A DNA stretch of 64,000 bases from Epiperipatus broadwayi (lineage: Eukaryota > Onychophora > Udeonychophora > Euonychophora > Peripatidae): NCBI GenBank assembly GCA_028023455.1, contig JAQFVV010006335.1:2280412-2344411 (forward strand), given 5' to 3'. Numbering within the stretch: the first letter of the stretch is position 1; every line of letters begins with the position of its first letter. The notes under the pieces are model-generated. The model did not search any database, had not been told where the DNA came from, and saw only the letters and a list, made by a program, of their open reading frames with translations. Position numbers and translations under genes: made by a program. Below are positions 14,218 to 24,565 of the stretch, piece after piece.

Positions 14218-15420
14218 CTATGAGCATTGTAGGTATCTTCTAAATCTCATGTTTACATTTTTGATTTCTTTTCTTCTAACAAATCTTTCTACATGAGAAT
14301 TCACCCTTATTGTCTGGGATTTAACTTTAACCTTTTGGCTATTCTTTTCTTTGTTTTTAACTTTCTTAAGAGTATTTTCATGAACTAACTTTCCTTTTAC
14401 TCTTTTGAGTTTGAACTTGGCCTTTCTAAAGCTTTCTTCTAGATCAGTAACCTTTTTCTTTTTAAGACAGTCTATACAAAATATATGTGTCTTCTTAAAC
14501 TTGCATTTAATTTTTAGCTTATCAGTCTCTTTAACATGATTACAATATTCCATTATTTGTTCTATACTAGGTATTACATGTTTATTACCTGCATATAACA
14601 CCTTTCTACAAACATTCCTCTTTATATTATGATCTACATTATTAAGAGCACACTCAGAAACTATACCTTTATTTTTATCTTTAAATTTATTACTGGTAAT
14701 ATCAGTAATCTTTGCTAATTTGCTTCTTAAAATTTCTGAATATTTCCTGCCTAAAGAAAACACTCCCAACTTCATTAATCTAATAATCTCATCATTTTTA
14801 TCACAATTTTCCTTAAAATCTTTAAACACATTCATAACTTTTTTCTTATTCAATTTTAATTCTTTATTAACTATCTCTTTAATCTTTTGGTATGCTTTTA
14901 GTTCATGACCATATAAACTGTAATTTTTATGAACTAATTTAGCAATCAGTCGACCTTTATCCTTAATTGGCAATACTAGGTTATTATCATTTAACCTACT
15001 CTTATGTAGTTGACCTTTAATACATAATTCTGTAATTTCTAGTTTGAGTATTTGGCTACTAATATTTTCATTAACTTCTTTCACTTCTATACTTTGACTT
15101 TTACTATCTTGCACTTCTAACTTCACTTCTGATACTTCTAACTTTATTTCTAATCTCACTTCTTCTTTTATTTCTGATTCTGGTTGAACATCATCTGATA
15201 ATTTCTCTGGCATCATTTTTAGCATTTCTAATTCTACCTCTAATTTTGTTTCTGATACTTCTAGTTCTATTTGTTGGACAATCTTTCTGAATATTTCTTT
15301 CATTTCCAACATTTCCACCCTTATTTCTAACATCATAATATCTTTCATCTCCCTACAATCTTTCTTTGACATCATACTATCTTTCATCTTTAACATCATA
15401 GTATCTTTCATCTCTAACAT
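14218..15420 (-). CDS. Unrecognised 400-residue Lys-rich protein of the giant-LTR element
   Basis: This is the only long non-repeat ORF in the window, and it lies in the interior of the terminal-repeat element in the element's sense direction. Residues 1-110 are low-complexity, rich in Met, Glu and Lys, built from recurring LEMKD and KLEVSE words encoded by a short minisatellite, and likely coiled-coil. Residues 150-250 are Lys-rich and helical in character. Residues 257-318 hold six Cys, including C293-x-H295, C306, C315 and C318 in the order CNH...KC...FCIDC, which might bind zinc. Residues 320-400 are very basic. No protease, RT, integrase or transposase motif is visible. Position and basicity would suit a Gag-like or nucleic-acid-binding role, but that is inference. 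The ATG used is the first after an in-frame stop eight codons upstream. Confidence 0.5.
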   Translation of the reverse strand: MLEMKDTMMLKMKDSMMSKKDCREMKDIMMLEIRVEMLEMKEIFRKIVQQIELEVSETKLEVELEMLKMMPEKLSDDVQPESEIKEEVRLEIKLEVSEVKLEVQDSKSQSIEVKEVNENISSQILKLEITELCIKGQLHKSRLNDNNLVLPIKDKGRLIAKLVHKNYSLYGHELKAYQKIKEIVNKELKLNKKKVMNVFKDFKENCDKNDEIIRLMKLGVFSLGRKYSEILRSKLAKITDITSNKFKDKNKGIVSECALNNVDHNIKRNVCRKVLYAGNKHVIPSIEQIMEYCNHVKETDKLKIKCKFKKTHIFCIDCLKKKKVTDLEESFRKAKFKLKRVKGKLVHENTLKKVKNKEKNSQKVKVKSQTIRVNSHVERFVRRKEIKNVNMRFRRYLQCS

Positions 15421-15556
15421 TTGTTGATATCTGAAATTCTCTTATCTTTAACATTTGTTTCTACTCTAATTTTGTTGCTAATACTTCATTTGTGGACATT
15501 ATTCTAATATTTCAATTTCTAAAATATTGTTTAGCAAATTACCTGAATTTCATCTT

Positions 15557-15775
15557 CTAACATTTGTTTACTAAAGCCACTTTATTTATTTCATCAATCA
15601 ATCTGGAGTAATCAAATGCTCCTCCCAATGAGACATTTTCTGCCCTACTATCTTCTTTATTTGTGAAGTTTATATTTTCATTTCCCGAATCTATATCAGG
15701 AGACAATACAATCACCTCTGGAGATAATATTTCTTGGGACCCGCCCAAATCTTCATCAATATTAAACTCTTCCAT
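15557..15775 (-). CDS. Small acidic ORF (72 residues) upstream of the 400-residue ORF
   Basis: This frame begins MEEFNIDEDLGG and is acidic and serine-rich in its first 45 residues. It ends shortly before the repeated ACAAATGTTAGAGATGAAA motif that also encodes the start of the longer ORF. The two ORFs are in different frames, separated by 136 bases containing stops in every frame. They could be one protein split by frameshifts, two exons, or two small ORFs. The composition (acidic N-terminus here, basic protein downstream) looks less random than the surrounding frames. The product is not recognised. Confidence 0.35.
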   Translation of the reverse strand: MEEFNIDEDLGGSQEILSPEVIVLSPDIDSGNENINFTNKEDSRAENVSLGGAFDYSRLIDEINKVALVNKC

Positions 15776-16279
15776 TGTACTTTATATTTTTACTTATTAA
15801 TATTTGCAGACAAAGAAAAGGTACATCAGCTTCACTCCCCCTCCCCAATCAAACAATCTAAATTTCCCATCATCACTTATAAGTACATAAAATTACTCTA
15901 GTATGTTTATTTGTGTTATTTCATGTAACATTCGGTTTCCACATTTGATAGCAAAATTATGGCACTGTATATTCTGACAATATTGATCCAAACACTAATA
16001 ATTTATCTAGATAAAATCTCTATATTCACCTACATTTATACTGTACATTAAATTGACTTCTATATAATACTGAAGACAACACAATTTTAATAAGCATGAT
16101 TATTAAGTTAAGTTCTCTGCGCCATTCAAGATTATAATTAATATTTACAATACCATACAACTTTCATTTATCAAATTTGGTATGTTAGTCGTATACTATA
16201 TAATCCTATCAGACCTACATCACTATAGTTATCAAGCCCACAAAGCCACAACTTGTCTTATCTATGTCATAATATATCC
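15776..16279 (-). other. Leader region of the giant-LTR element
   Basis: This is non-coding sequence between the PBS-like array and the first ORF, in element orientation. It is AT-rich with a C-rich patch at 15,834-15,848 on the plus strand. No coding or structural feature was recognised. Splice sites or a packaging signal could lie here but cannot be supported by eye. Confidence 0.4.
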
Positions 16280-16955
16280 ATACATCAAATGTTGGGAATC
16301 CAGAAACCAACTTCATATCTAATCATTGTGACTTGACACATCAAATATCAACAACTAGCACTATAATTATCCACCATTAATCAATCATGCAGCTACATTA
16401 GCGCACCAAAAAACCTACTATAATCATCATCATTGGGCCTAGTACACTGGACAACAAAAACCAGTTCTATAGTTAATCATCTATTAACCAATCAGGCCCT
16501 ATGTTGTGCCAGAAAACCTCACCAGGATCATCATCATCAATCGATCATGCCAAGTTACCCAATCATCAACCAATCAATGTCAATCGATGTCCAAAATTGG
16601 CACACCAGAAAACGTTAAATAATCTGAAAAATATACTAAACTACTCAATGCCAAGACATCTAGGCACCACAATCCAACCTAGACTATGTGTAGCTCCACT
16701 ACACATCACACATCCACATTGGTCACCAGAAAACCTAGTCCAATCATCATCATTGCACAATTGATTGAGCTACCACTTTCATACAACAAAATCCGTATTG
16801 CAATCTATCTACTAAGATGTCAAATATATCTCAAGCCACCACAATGGGCATACAGAAAACATACTTCTCATCAATCATCAGTCAACTCATCGCCACCAAA
16901 GCTATGTCAAAGCATGTCTAGCTAGTCTGCCCCACGATGGGCGAACAGAAAAGTA
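16280..16955 (-). repeat. Irregular array of PBS-like motifs in the 5' leader
   Basis: On the minus strand the motif GGTTTTCTGGTG(N)CCCAATGTGG recurs with variation about eight times. On the plus strand the cores CCAGAAAAC or close variants lie near 16,300, 16,405, 16,453, 16,509, 16,604, 16,727, 16,851 and 16,944. Spacing varies from about 50 to 130 bases. Between motifs the units share ATCATCATCA and ACCAATCA words, so this is a decayed tandem repeat. The last unit, next to the 5' terminal repeat, is the best match to a tRNA-Lys-type primer binding site. Confidence 0.6.
16930..16949 (-). promoter_or_regulatory. Candidate primer binding site
   Basis: Minus-strand sequence TGTTCGCCCATCGTGGGGC begins about 11 bases after the 5' terminal repeat ends. 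It matches the known tRNA-Lys(1,2)-type PBS consensus TGGCGCCCAACGTGGGGC at nearly every position after the first few. The leading TGG that pairs with the tRNA CCA tail is altered to TGTT, and the gap to the repeat is larger than usual, so the assignment is tentative. Confidence 0.45.
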
Positions 16956-16958
16956 CCC

Positions 16959-19900
16959 TATAACCTACACTCCCAACACCGCTCATATACATTACATGAA
17001 CGAAATGCCCAGGCGCCAGTTCTATTAATGAATAGAACAATATAACAAAATATATAATACAAAATTATTACTGAGACTCTATATTTAAGTTTATGTTCAG
17101 CTCAGCTCAGTGGGAGGCTATAGGCAGTTCATAAGATATATGATAATAAATGAATAAAAGAAGAAATATTATAAAACATTTAATATAATGTAAATTCCTT
17201 TGTTAATTAATTGTATGATAAAGAATCATAATGTTTATTTGGTACAGTCTATTAAAATATACTTTAAACTTAATTTCTTCCTTCATCCAAGTATAACATA
17301 TATCAGCTTGCTATAATTATATTCTTAAACAATTCTATGACTTGGCATATCATAATCTAAACATCTACTTTAATGCCAATCAAGAAATAAACAATAAGAT
17401 CTCAGGGAATTTTAACAAACACAGTTGAATTAAATAAACTACATTGGCCCATAAATTATAATTCTAAAGTATGATAAAAATGTAATGAAACAAATTGACT
17501 AAAATATTTTACTGTGTTTCAATAATAAGATAATGACAGAGATAGGGTATTTTAATCTCATATCATCATCTAACAAATATACTGACTTGGCAACCTTTCT
17601 AATACGTTTGTCCAGTGGCAAATGTTCTTTTATAATGTTTGGATTAAGAAAAACAATATTGTCAGACACTAGCAAATTTAATATTATAACTCTAAAAAAA
17701 ATACATCTATTTTGTAATAGATTTATGAAATGTGGAGATGTGGAAATGGAAAACACGAATGTACACAAGAATAACTCAAGACACAGATTTTAAGATTTTA
17801 AATAACTAAAACAAATCATTTATTACAATAAACAAGATAAATTTGGTTTAACATAATATTTACAAATGGACTATTTGTTTTACAGATTTTTAAATTACTA
17901 AATAAATTTTTAGCATCAGTTTGGGATTATCCCTACTATCAAAGCAAATTAATAACAAAACTTAAATATCCTGACTTCGAACACATGCTTTGCCTACATG
18001 TTTCATCTTCATGACAATAAATAGATAACATGTTATATTATTAGCACAAAAAAAAAATACTTTTGAGAGGATATTACTCTTGATTAACAAAATAAATCAA
18101 ATTACTTATATTTGGCTTTCAGCAAAGCAACTTTCTCTAATTGACTAATAATCACTTTCAATTACGTATACCTTTCATTTATAGCAACAAAATCATGTTT
18201 ATTCTGATGATTTGATGATTTATAACCTTTATTTAAATAAATACACTGTATTTTAAAATATTTATTTCCCATTTTAATCTTAATACTTTATACTTCTATT
18301 AAATGAATGTAATGTATTTCAAAGAAACATTTATTCCTCATTTTAATTTCAATATCTCTATACTTTATATACGCGATATTATTTATATTACGCATGTGTG
18401 TGCACGTTCAAGCAGCAATAATGTAAAACAATCTTTTCTATAAACTCTCATTCATTAAGAAAATATCATACAATTATTTTATTTCGAACAATGTCGTAAT
18501 TCATCAATAAAATATGACACTAATACTACATCAAGAGTTAATCTAACAATTTATCTAGCCACATATTAATTAACACAAAACTATATTTTCATGATTTTAC
18601 ATACTATACGTTATAAGGGGAATCTACATGAGGAGCAGATAACTCTTACTGAACACTTTTACAATTCCTCATTACCAAGAATCTAAGAAAAACGTCACAT
18701 AACTTCCTAAACATCATTTAATCATATTTCAACAATAACTCATCTACTTCTAAATACACTATTGGTGAGGACTTATTTCCTCATCACCAGGGCCCTAAGA
18801 ACATCACTTCAAAAAATATCATTAATCATACGCATATAAAATAAACTAGGCTCTACTCATGGAAAAATATTAACGTAGACTAAATAAGCAAATCTTTTAT
18901 CCTACAGATATCATAACGCAATCAGATTTCTTTCTATTCTCATAGCTTTTCTAAATACCGAACATTATAAATACATGCTGGCAGATAAATACATACAGAT
19001 AATATACCAATCCGTTCAACTCAGTAGAATACGACAATGTACGAAATTTATGCATAAAATATTCACAAACTGAACTTTGTCAAACAAATATCATAATCGT
19101 GCAAAACAAACACACACCCGCGAATAAAAAGTATATATAATATTAACTCTAAATTACATACTAAGCAGGTAACATGATAATTAAATATTGCATTAAGGTA
19201 TAACTTTTAATTTAATAAACTTTAGGTTACTTTTTAAAATTTAATGGTTCTAATTATTACAAACAAACTTTCTTTCATATCTAACAAACTATTTCTATTA
19301 TACGTTCGTTGATTCAAAAAAAAAATAATAATTCTCACTTTGAGATAATAAAGTATGCAAAATAAATATAAACCTCTCTAATAATATATATAAAAAAATA
19401 TACTTGTTTCTTTTACCTTCGTAAAAGAACAATAAAACTTATTTGAATACAATCAATTTTTACCAGCGTACTCCTCATTTAAATACACTTCAGAAACGTT
19501 CTTGATGGTCAACATACCCAAATTATAAATAACATAATAATAAATAAAGCCTATCTACCTATCATATACATTAATTATGACAAGCAATAAAAAAAAAATA
19601 AAGACACAAAGGTTATTAGTTTTGTAACTTAAAATAAAAGTTCACTTGCAAAGCTCGGTTCCAGGTTTATAAAACAATATGGGACATATTCCAAACTGAA
19701 TTTTAAACTAAAATAAACTGCTGTAGGATAACCAAATAAATATAGTCATGCTTAAATAAAACTCAGCATCTTCAATGTTCATAACAAAGTTATTTAAGTT
19801 ACTGTATCATACATAAGCAATCAATTTATCTTCTATTATGATGAGAATATAATAAATTCTTAACTACTGTTGGACAGGAATTATCTCACTTATTCCATTG

Positions 19901-21456
19901 TAGTTCTAAATTGAATACGTAATTATTTTTAGTAGTTTATTGAATAGCATTTAATAATACTTTGTTTTATTTTCCATCTTTATCGAAGAGAACAAAAATT
20001 ACCAGCATTTCTATCCTTCTATTCGATTTAAACAGATACTTAATTTGAAGTAGCTCACATTTTATTTCCTTCATTTCCAGAAATATCAGATAAACAAATA
20101 CTGCTATCTCTTTATGATGAATTTAAACATGGCATGATTTATCAAAATATGCATGTCCTTAATTTTATGTTTAATCCTCACAAAAACATAGCACGGAATA
20201 TAGTGAAGAATAAAAATATATTCTGTAAAATAGTTCTGCATGCGTTTTCCAGATATATTAAAGAACACACATTGGTTAATGATACAACAATAATATTCAT
20301 GCAATTTATTCCTATTTAAAATGATAATTAAGTGAAGTAATGTAGACTGGACGTTATTAACATACATTTTTAAAAGAGCAATAGTCATGAAGAGGTTAAA
20401 TTCAAAATGTTTTAATTAAGGAGAATAAAGTAAACTGAGTACCTTTTTTAAAATTTAAAACTGCATTCTGAAATTAACTTGTCCCATAATAAATTTCTTG
20501 GGATCCTTTAGAAATTTTACTCCAAAGTCTTTTTTTAAAATCAATTTGACTTCAGCAACTGGTTTTACTTTCACAATCATCAGCCACTGTTTTTGGCTAC
20601 AATTCATTACATAATATGCAAATTTTTAACTGGAGATCTTTGTTAAATAGCTCTCTTTTGCAAAGTTCATTTCCTTCCACCAGCTTACTCCCACGCTTCT
20701 TCTATCTCAGCTAATTACATATTCAAAAAAAATCTTTTCAAAAAAAAAAATCACTTTGATTTTTTAGAATTAAAATCAAGATAAAAATAATAATAAAATA
20801 AATAGCTTTTACAAACTTGAAAGAAAAATGAATATTAATTAACTATTAAATAAAAATGATTAATAATTTATTTAATTTGTAAAATAATCTATTGATTCAA
20901 CTATCTATTAATCATTGGAAAGAAATATATATTTGTTAAATTATTTAAGATAATTACTGTAATTTAAATGTTTTTATTGTGAATGTACTATTGTTTGCTG
21001 TTATTAAAGATGAAAATGAAATGAAACATAATGCAGTCATACATGCATGCACATGTACTACAACCTAAATATTAAACTATCTTAACTAAATATAATTGAA
21101 ATGGCTATTAATTGTTGACAAAAAGATAAGTATCAATGAATAAAGGATTTTAAAACCATTCAACTAATACTACAATAATATAAAATAACTTTGCATCTTT
21201 CTGACAAAATGTATCAATTCCATTAATAAACAACCCCTCTTCCTTACATTAAATACCTCATTAACCACACTAATAATAATGAATACCTATCAAGTGGTCA
21301 ATAAGCTGCATAAGCAACCCATACCTAAGCTTTAAACAATCTCCAGCAAAAAAATTTAAAATTCTAAGGCTATTTCATTTTTTTTTTCAATATAATATAA
21401 CTATTCAGTTAAGATACAAAGTATCTTAAACCCTTGTGCCCATTCAGATGGTCACA
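16959..21456 (-). repeat. Giant terminal repeat, 5' copy in element orientation
   Basis: This 4,498-bp direct repeat matches 9541-14,042 along its whole length, with scattered substitutions and small indels. The 89-codon minus-strand frame at 17,499-17,768 is intact here and broken in the other copy. The frame at 20,104-20,388 keeps the reading frame of its partner at 12,683-12,970 despite a 3-base deletion. One patch (about 20,562-20,607 against 13,144-13,195) is far more diverged than the rest. The right flank is (AT)n, followed by an adapter sequence. Confidence 0.8.
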
Positions 21457-21514
21457 ATATATATATATATATATATATATGTTGTATGATATAATACACG
21501 ACGCTCTTCCGATC

Positions 21515-21555
<41 letters not shown>
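21457..21555. repeat. (AT)n tract broken by 40 bases of other sequence
   Basis: (AT)n runs at 21,457-21,480 and 21,521-21,555 flank a 40-base segment that contains a sequencing adapter. The tract is probably the original insertion target of the large element, but its exact sequence cannot be trusted. Confidence 0.85.
21495..21515 (+). other. Illumina TruSeq adapter sequence (assembly contamination)
   Basis: The 21 bases running from TACACGACGCTC to TTCCGATCT are identical to the 3' end of the Illumina TruSeq universal adapter. A 21-nt exact match by chance is negligible in an AT-rich genome. It sits between two (AT)n blocks, where short reads assemble poorly. The natural sequence at this point is therefore unknown and the join may be false. 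Confidence 0.95.
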
Positions 21556-21560
<5 letters not shown>

Positions 21561-24506
21561 AAACATTTTTGTAATTTATCTAATGTCTCTGATTTGATTT
21601 TATAAACTATTTAACACAAATTTCTATTCTGTTATGTATTATGCATCTGGCAAGAGAGCAGTATAGTTTGTATGCCAACCTAACAAATCTCATGATTAGC
21701 AATTTATGGAAGACGCCCACCCAAGTGTGAGATATTGGAATAGATATTTTAAAGAGCGATTTTAAACATAATTTTATTATGATTAAATTTATTTTAAAAG
21801 AGAAATGATTAACTCAAACTATAGGAACTGGTGTCGGAGAGAGTGACCCATTTAAAATATAAATAGATCACGATATACGCATATAAATATTTCAAGATTT
21901 AACTCTTAAACCGCTAATTATATTATTGGTTGTATGAGGTAAAAATCAAATCTTTTAATTGGCCAACTCACAAACTGAAGACAAAGCCTATTATAAGACA
22001 TATTCGCCTATAATATTAAATTCAACTCAGATACGTTTATAAAAAGTATATTACTAATTTTTCAGGTTATGAAAGAGAATGAGAGTTCTTTCAAAAATAA
22101 ATTGCTATTTATTTATTATAAAATATATTCAATTTCGGCAAATATAAAGCAAATGTCTAAACAAAAAAGTGCTGACGCAAATGCTTTTTTTCAGTTTTAC
22201 GTTCTGGAAAAGTAAAGATTTTTTTTTGCTAAATGTTAAATATTTTACTAAAATCTTCAATATTTTTCGAAAATAATTTTGTTTTTTTGGTATATTTTTT
22301 GAAAAACTAGTTTAATTTCTCAAATTATATTTTTTTAATACTTAAATTGCATTCAAAATGAAAATCTCAGCGTTTTTCTTTATTTTCTTTGATCAGGCGG
22401 TTTCTTTGTTCTTTCCAGCCAATCAGAATGTCTTTTTCGGCTGAGAGTCAGCTAACAGCGAATCACTGACAAGGTTCTTTCTTTGTTTAGTTTAAAATGT
22501 GGTTTTTTTGATTTTTTACTTGTAAAATAATTCGGAAGAGGGCACCATCTTACAGAACTTTTAAAAACCTAATCAATACCTGTCAAACGAATATTTTAGC
22601 ATAAGAACTAGCAGAGTTAGAGTGACATCAGATGTCGACGAGATGCCTCGTAAGAGGTGGTTGAAGAATTAAAATACATAAATTAGTCAGATCATGTTCA
22701 ATCCACCATAATGTGCTCAGACAAAGAAAATTGAACAAATCTCAGTATTTTATATTACATTACCAGCATAGATGCAATTCACTTGCCTCTGTTCCCATGA
22801 CACCAAGAAATGACAAAAGAATAGTCTGTGCCCTTGGCAACCCTAAAATATTTCAGGTGAAAGAATGAGAATTGCCAAGGCTAGATAAGCTCTGCTTTTT
22901 CCAGGTTTTCTCATTTTAGCTCTCATCTCCTGATAAGAAAATTTATGGCCAGTGAAATTATCATGTGGTTTAGTTATGATCTAGCAGTCATACAGAACAA
23001 AAGACAAATAATTAAGCAAAATACCAGCAAGGCAAAATACGAGTACTGAAGAATATATTTTATCATTTAAATATATAATTGTTCTGAGCTATAAAGATTG
23101 CATAAATGCATATGGATTGAATCAAATAAGTATTAATTAGTATTACAAATATTTGAAATTAGCAAACCGTCTTTCCCTTCAACACAAATCCCACTGACAT
23201 TTCAAATGACATTATTTTTCTCTTATTATTTAACATGAATATAATGTTATAAACTCCCTCCTTTTCATTCTTTAAAAATGAAATAATTAAACTAAATAAA
23301 CTCTCATACTTGAATCTCACATCTCTCCAAACTAAACTGTGTACATATAAATATAAAAAGACACATAATAATATAAAATGGTTTCATCTCGACAAAACAA
23401 AGGTTGCTTCAAAATCTTCAGAGCTAGGGAATTATTTATTTATTTACCGACAAACATTGGTCAGGAAATAGGCCTCGAATATTTATTTAAATAAAGCTTT
23501 AATTGAGATGGAACAAAATTGGCATATTTTCATTTCATTTATGTAATTAATAACAATATTTTCTAAACCACATTAGAAAGAAGTTTAACATTAAGAAGAG
23601 GCATAATTTTACAACAGATAGAAAGAGATCAAACACATTAGATTTTAAGTAATAGCAAGAATATTTTTATAGAATATTAAATGAAATATTTTAAATTACA
23701 TTATGGGGATTACACTTTAGAAGACATTACAATTAGCAGGAATTACATTATTTGGTCACTGAAGTTTAGAAGAATAAATTAGGTGGTTAGAAATAACAAA
23801 TTGGAAACATATTACCTAATTTTTGTAAGTCCAGATGGAAGTTGAAATCCCATGATGAAAACTGAATTTACACAAAGGCATAGCTAGCTATGAATTGAAT
23901 AAAAGAGTTCAATAGTCCAGCAGTTCATTTTTACAAGGTTTCTCTGACTTATGGCATTTTGATGGTCATATTTAAGACATAGGAAACTGGCAGATTGATG
24001 GTGTATACTCTGCTATTGTATTTCAGAACATTTTTATCATGATTTTAAAAATTTGCCTGACATAGATTCGGCAGGCAATTGCTGACAAAAATTTGGGACT
24101 GGCTCTTCTATTGTTCTCTTTGGTTATTTATATCTTTTATAACTATTTTTGGGAAATTCCCTTTTTCATATGCTCCAGGCTAAGTATCTATGTTAGAATA
24201 CCGAAAGTATATTGGTATTGTATTCTTCAGATCAACTCTCATGATTAACTCAATGATTTAATTGTTTCAAATCTATTTTTAATTAAATGTAGATTTGCAG
24301 AATTTATATTTCAAATTATCTTTTCTATTTTAATTTTTATTTTAATTAAAAAATCAATTACCATTTTCTTAATGGATTTTTTTTTTGTTTGAACACTACG
24401 GTATGTTAGTAGGGTTTATCATGAAAGCAAATCTCCAGAATAAAATATTTTTTAAAAAAATCATATTAAACATTTACATATTGATTTTTATAAAAGTTTC
24501 CGTCTG

Positions 24507-24511
<5 letters not shown>
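21556..24511. other. Intergenic region, no gene supported
   Basis: About 3 kb with no credible ORF. The first kilobase has T-rich tracts and a CCAAT-box region annotated separately. A patch at about 22,800-22,930 is less AT-rich and has a 9-bp inverted pair (CCTTGGCAA and TTGCCAAGG). It may be an old repeat or an exon, but I cannot tell which. The rest is plain AT-rich sequence. Confidence 0.5.
22416..22490 (+). promoter_or_regulatory. CCAAT-box promoter-like patch
   Basis: AGCCAATCAGAAT (about 22,418-22,430) is an exact NF-Y/CCAAT-box core within a patch of higher GC than its surroundings. About 190 bases downstream a short frame, ATGCCTCGTAAGAGG (near 22,643), reads Met-Pro-Arg-Lys-Arg and contains a GTAAGA that could act as a splice donor. 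This could be the promoter and first exon of a gene or of a mobile element, but no downstream exon is recognised. Confidence 0.2.

Positions 24512-24563
<52 letters not shown>
24512..24563. repeat. (TA)n microsatellite
   Basis: About 52 bases of uninterrupted TA repeats. Confidence 0.95.

Positions 24564-24565
<2 letters not shown>

Larger units (their letters stand above)
9541..21456 (-). mobile_element. 11.9-kb LTR-retrotransposon-like element with giant 4.5-kb terminal repeats
   Basis: Two direct repeats of about 4.5 kb (9541-14042 and 16959-21456) flank a 2.9-kb interior. Read on the minus strand, each repeat starts TGTGACC and ends GGTTATA, which gives short imperfect inverted termini as in LTRs. 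A G-rich purine tract lies directly before the repeat at 14,042. A motif with CGTGGGGC, resembling a tRNA-Lys primer binding site, lies about 10 bases after the repeat that ends at 16,959. Both outer flanks are (AT)n, compatible with a short AT target duplication. The interior has no protease, RT, RNase H or integrase, so the element would be non-autonomous, similar in plan to plant LARDs. The alternative is a 7.4-kb tandem duplication with a truncated second unit, but the coincidence of termini, purine tract and PBS argues against it. The repeats differ by scattered substitutions and small indels, so the insertion is not new. Confidence 0.72.

Noticed and set aside
14720-14908. Plus-strand 62-codon frame
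   Set aside because: Antisense shadow of the 400-residue ORF.
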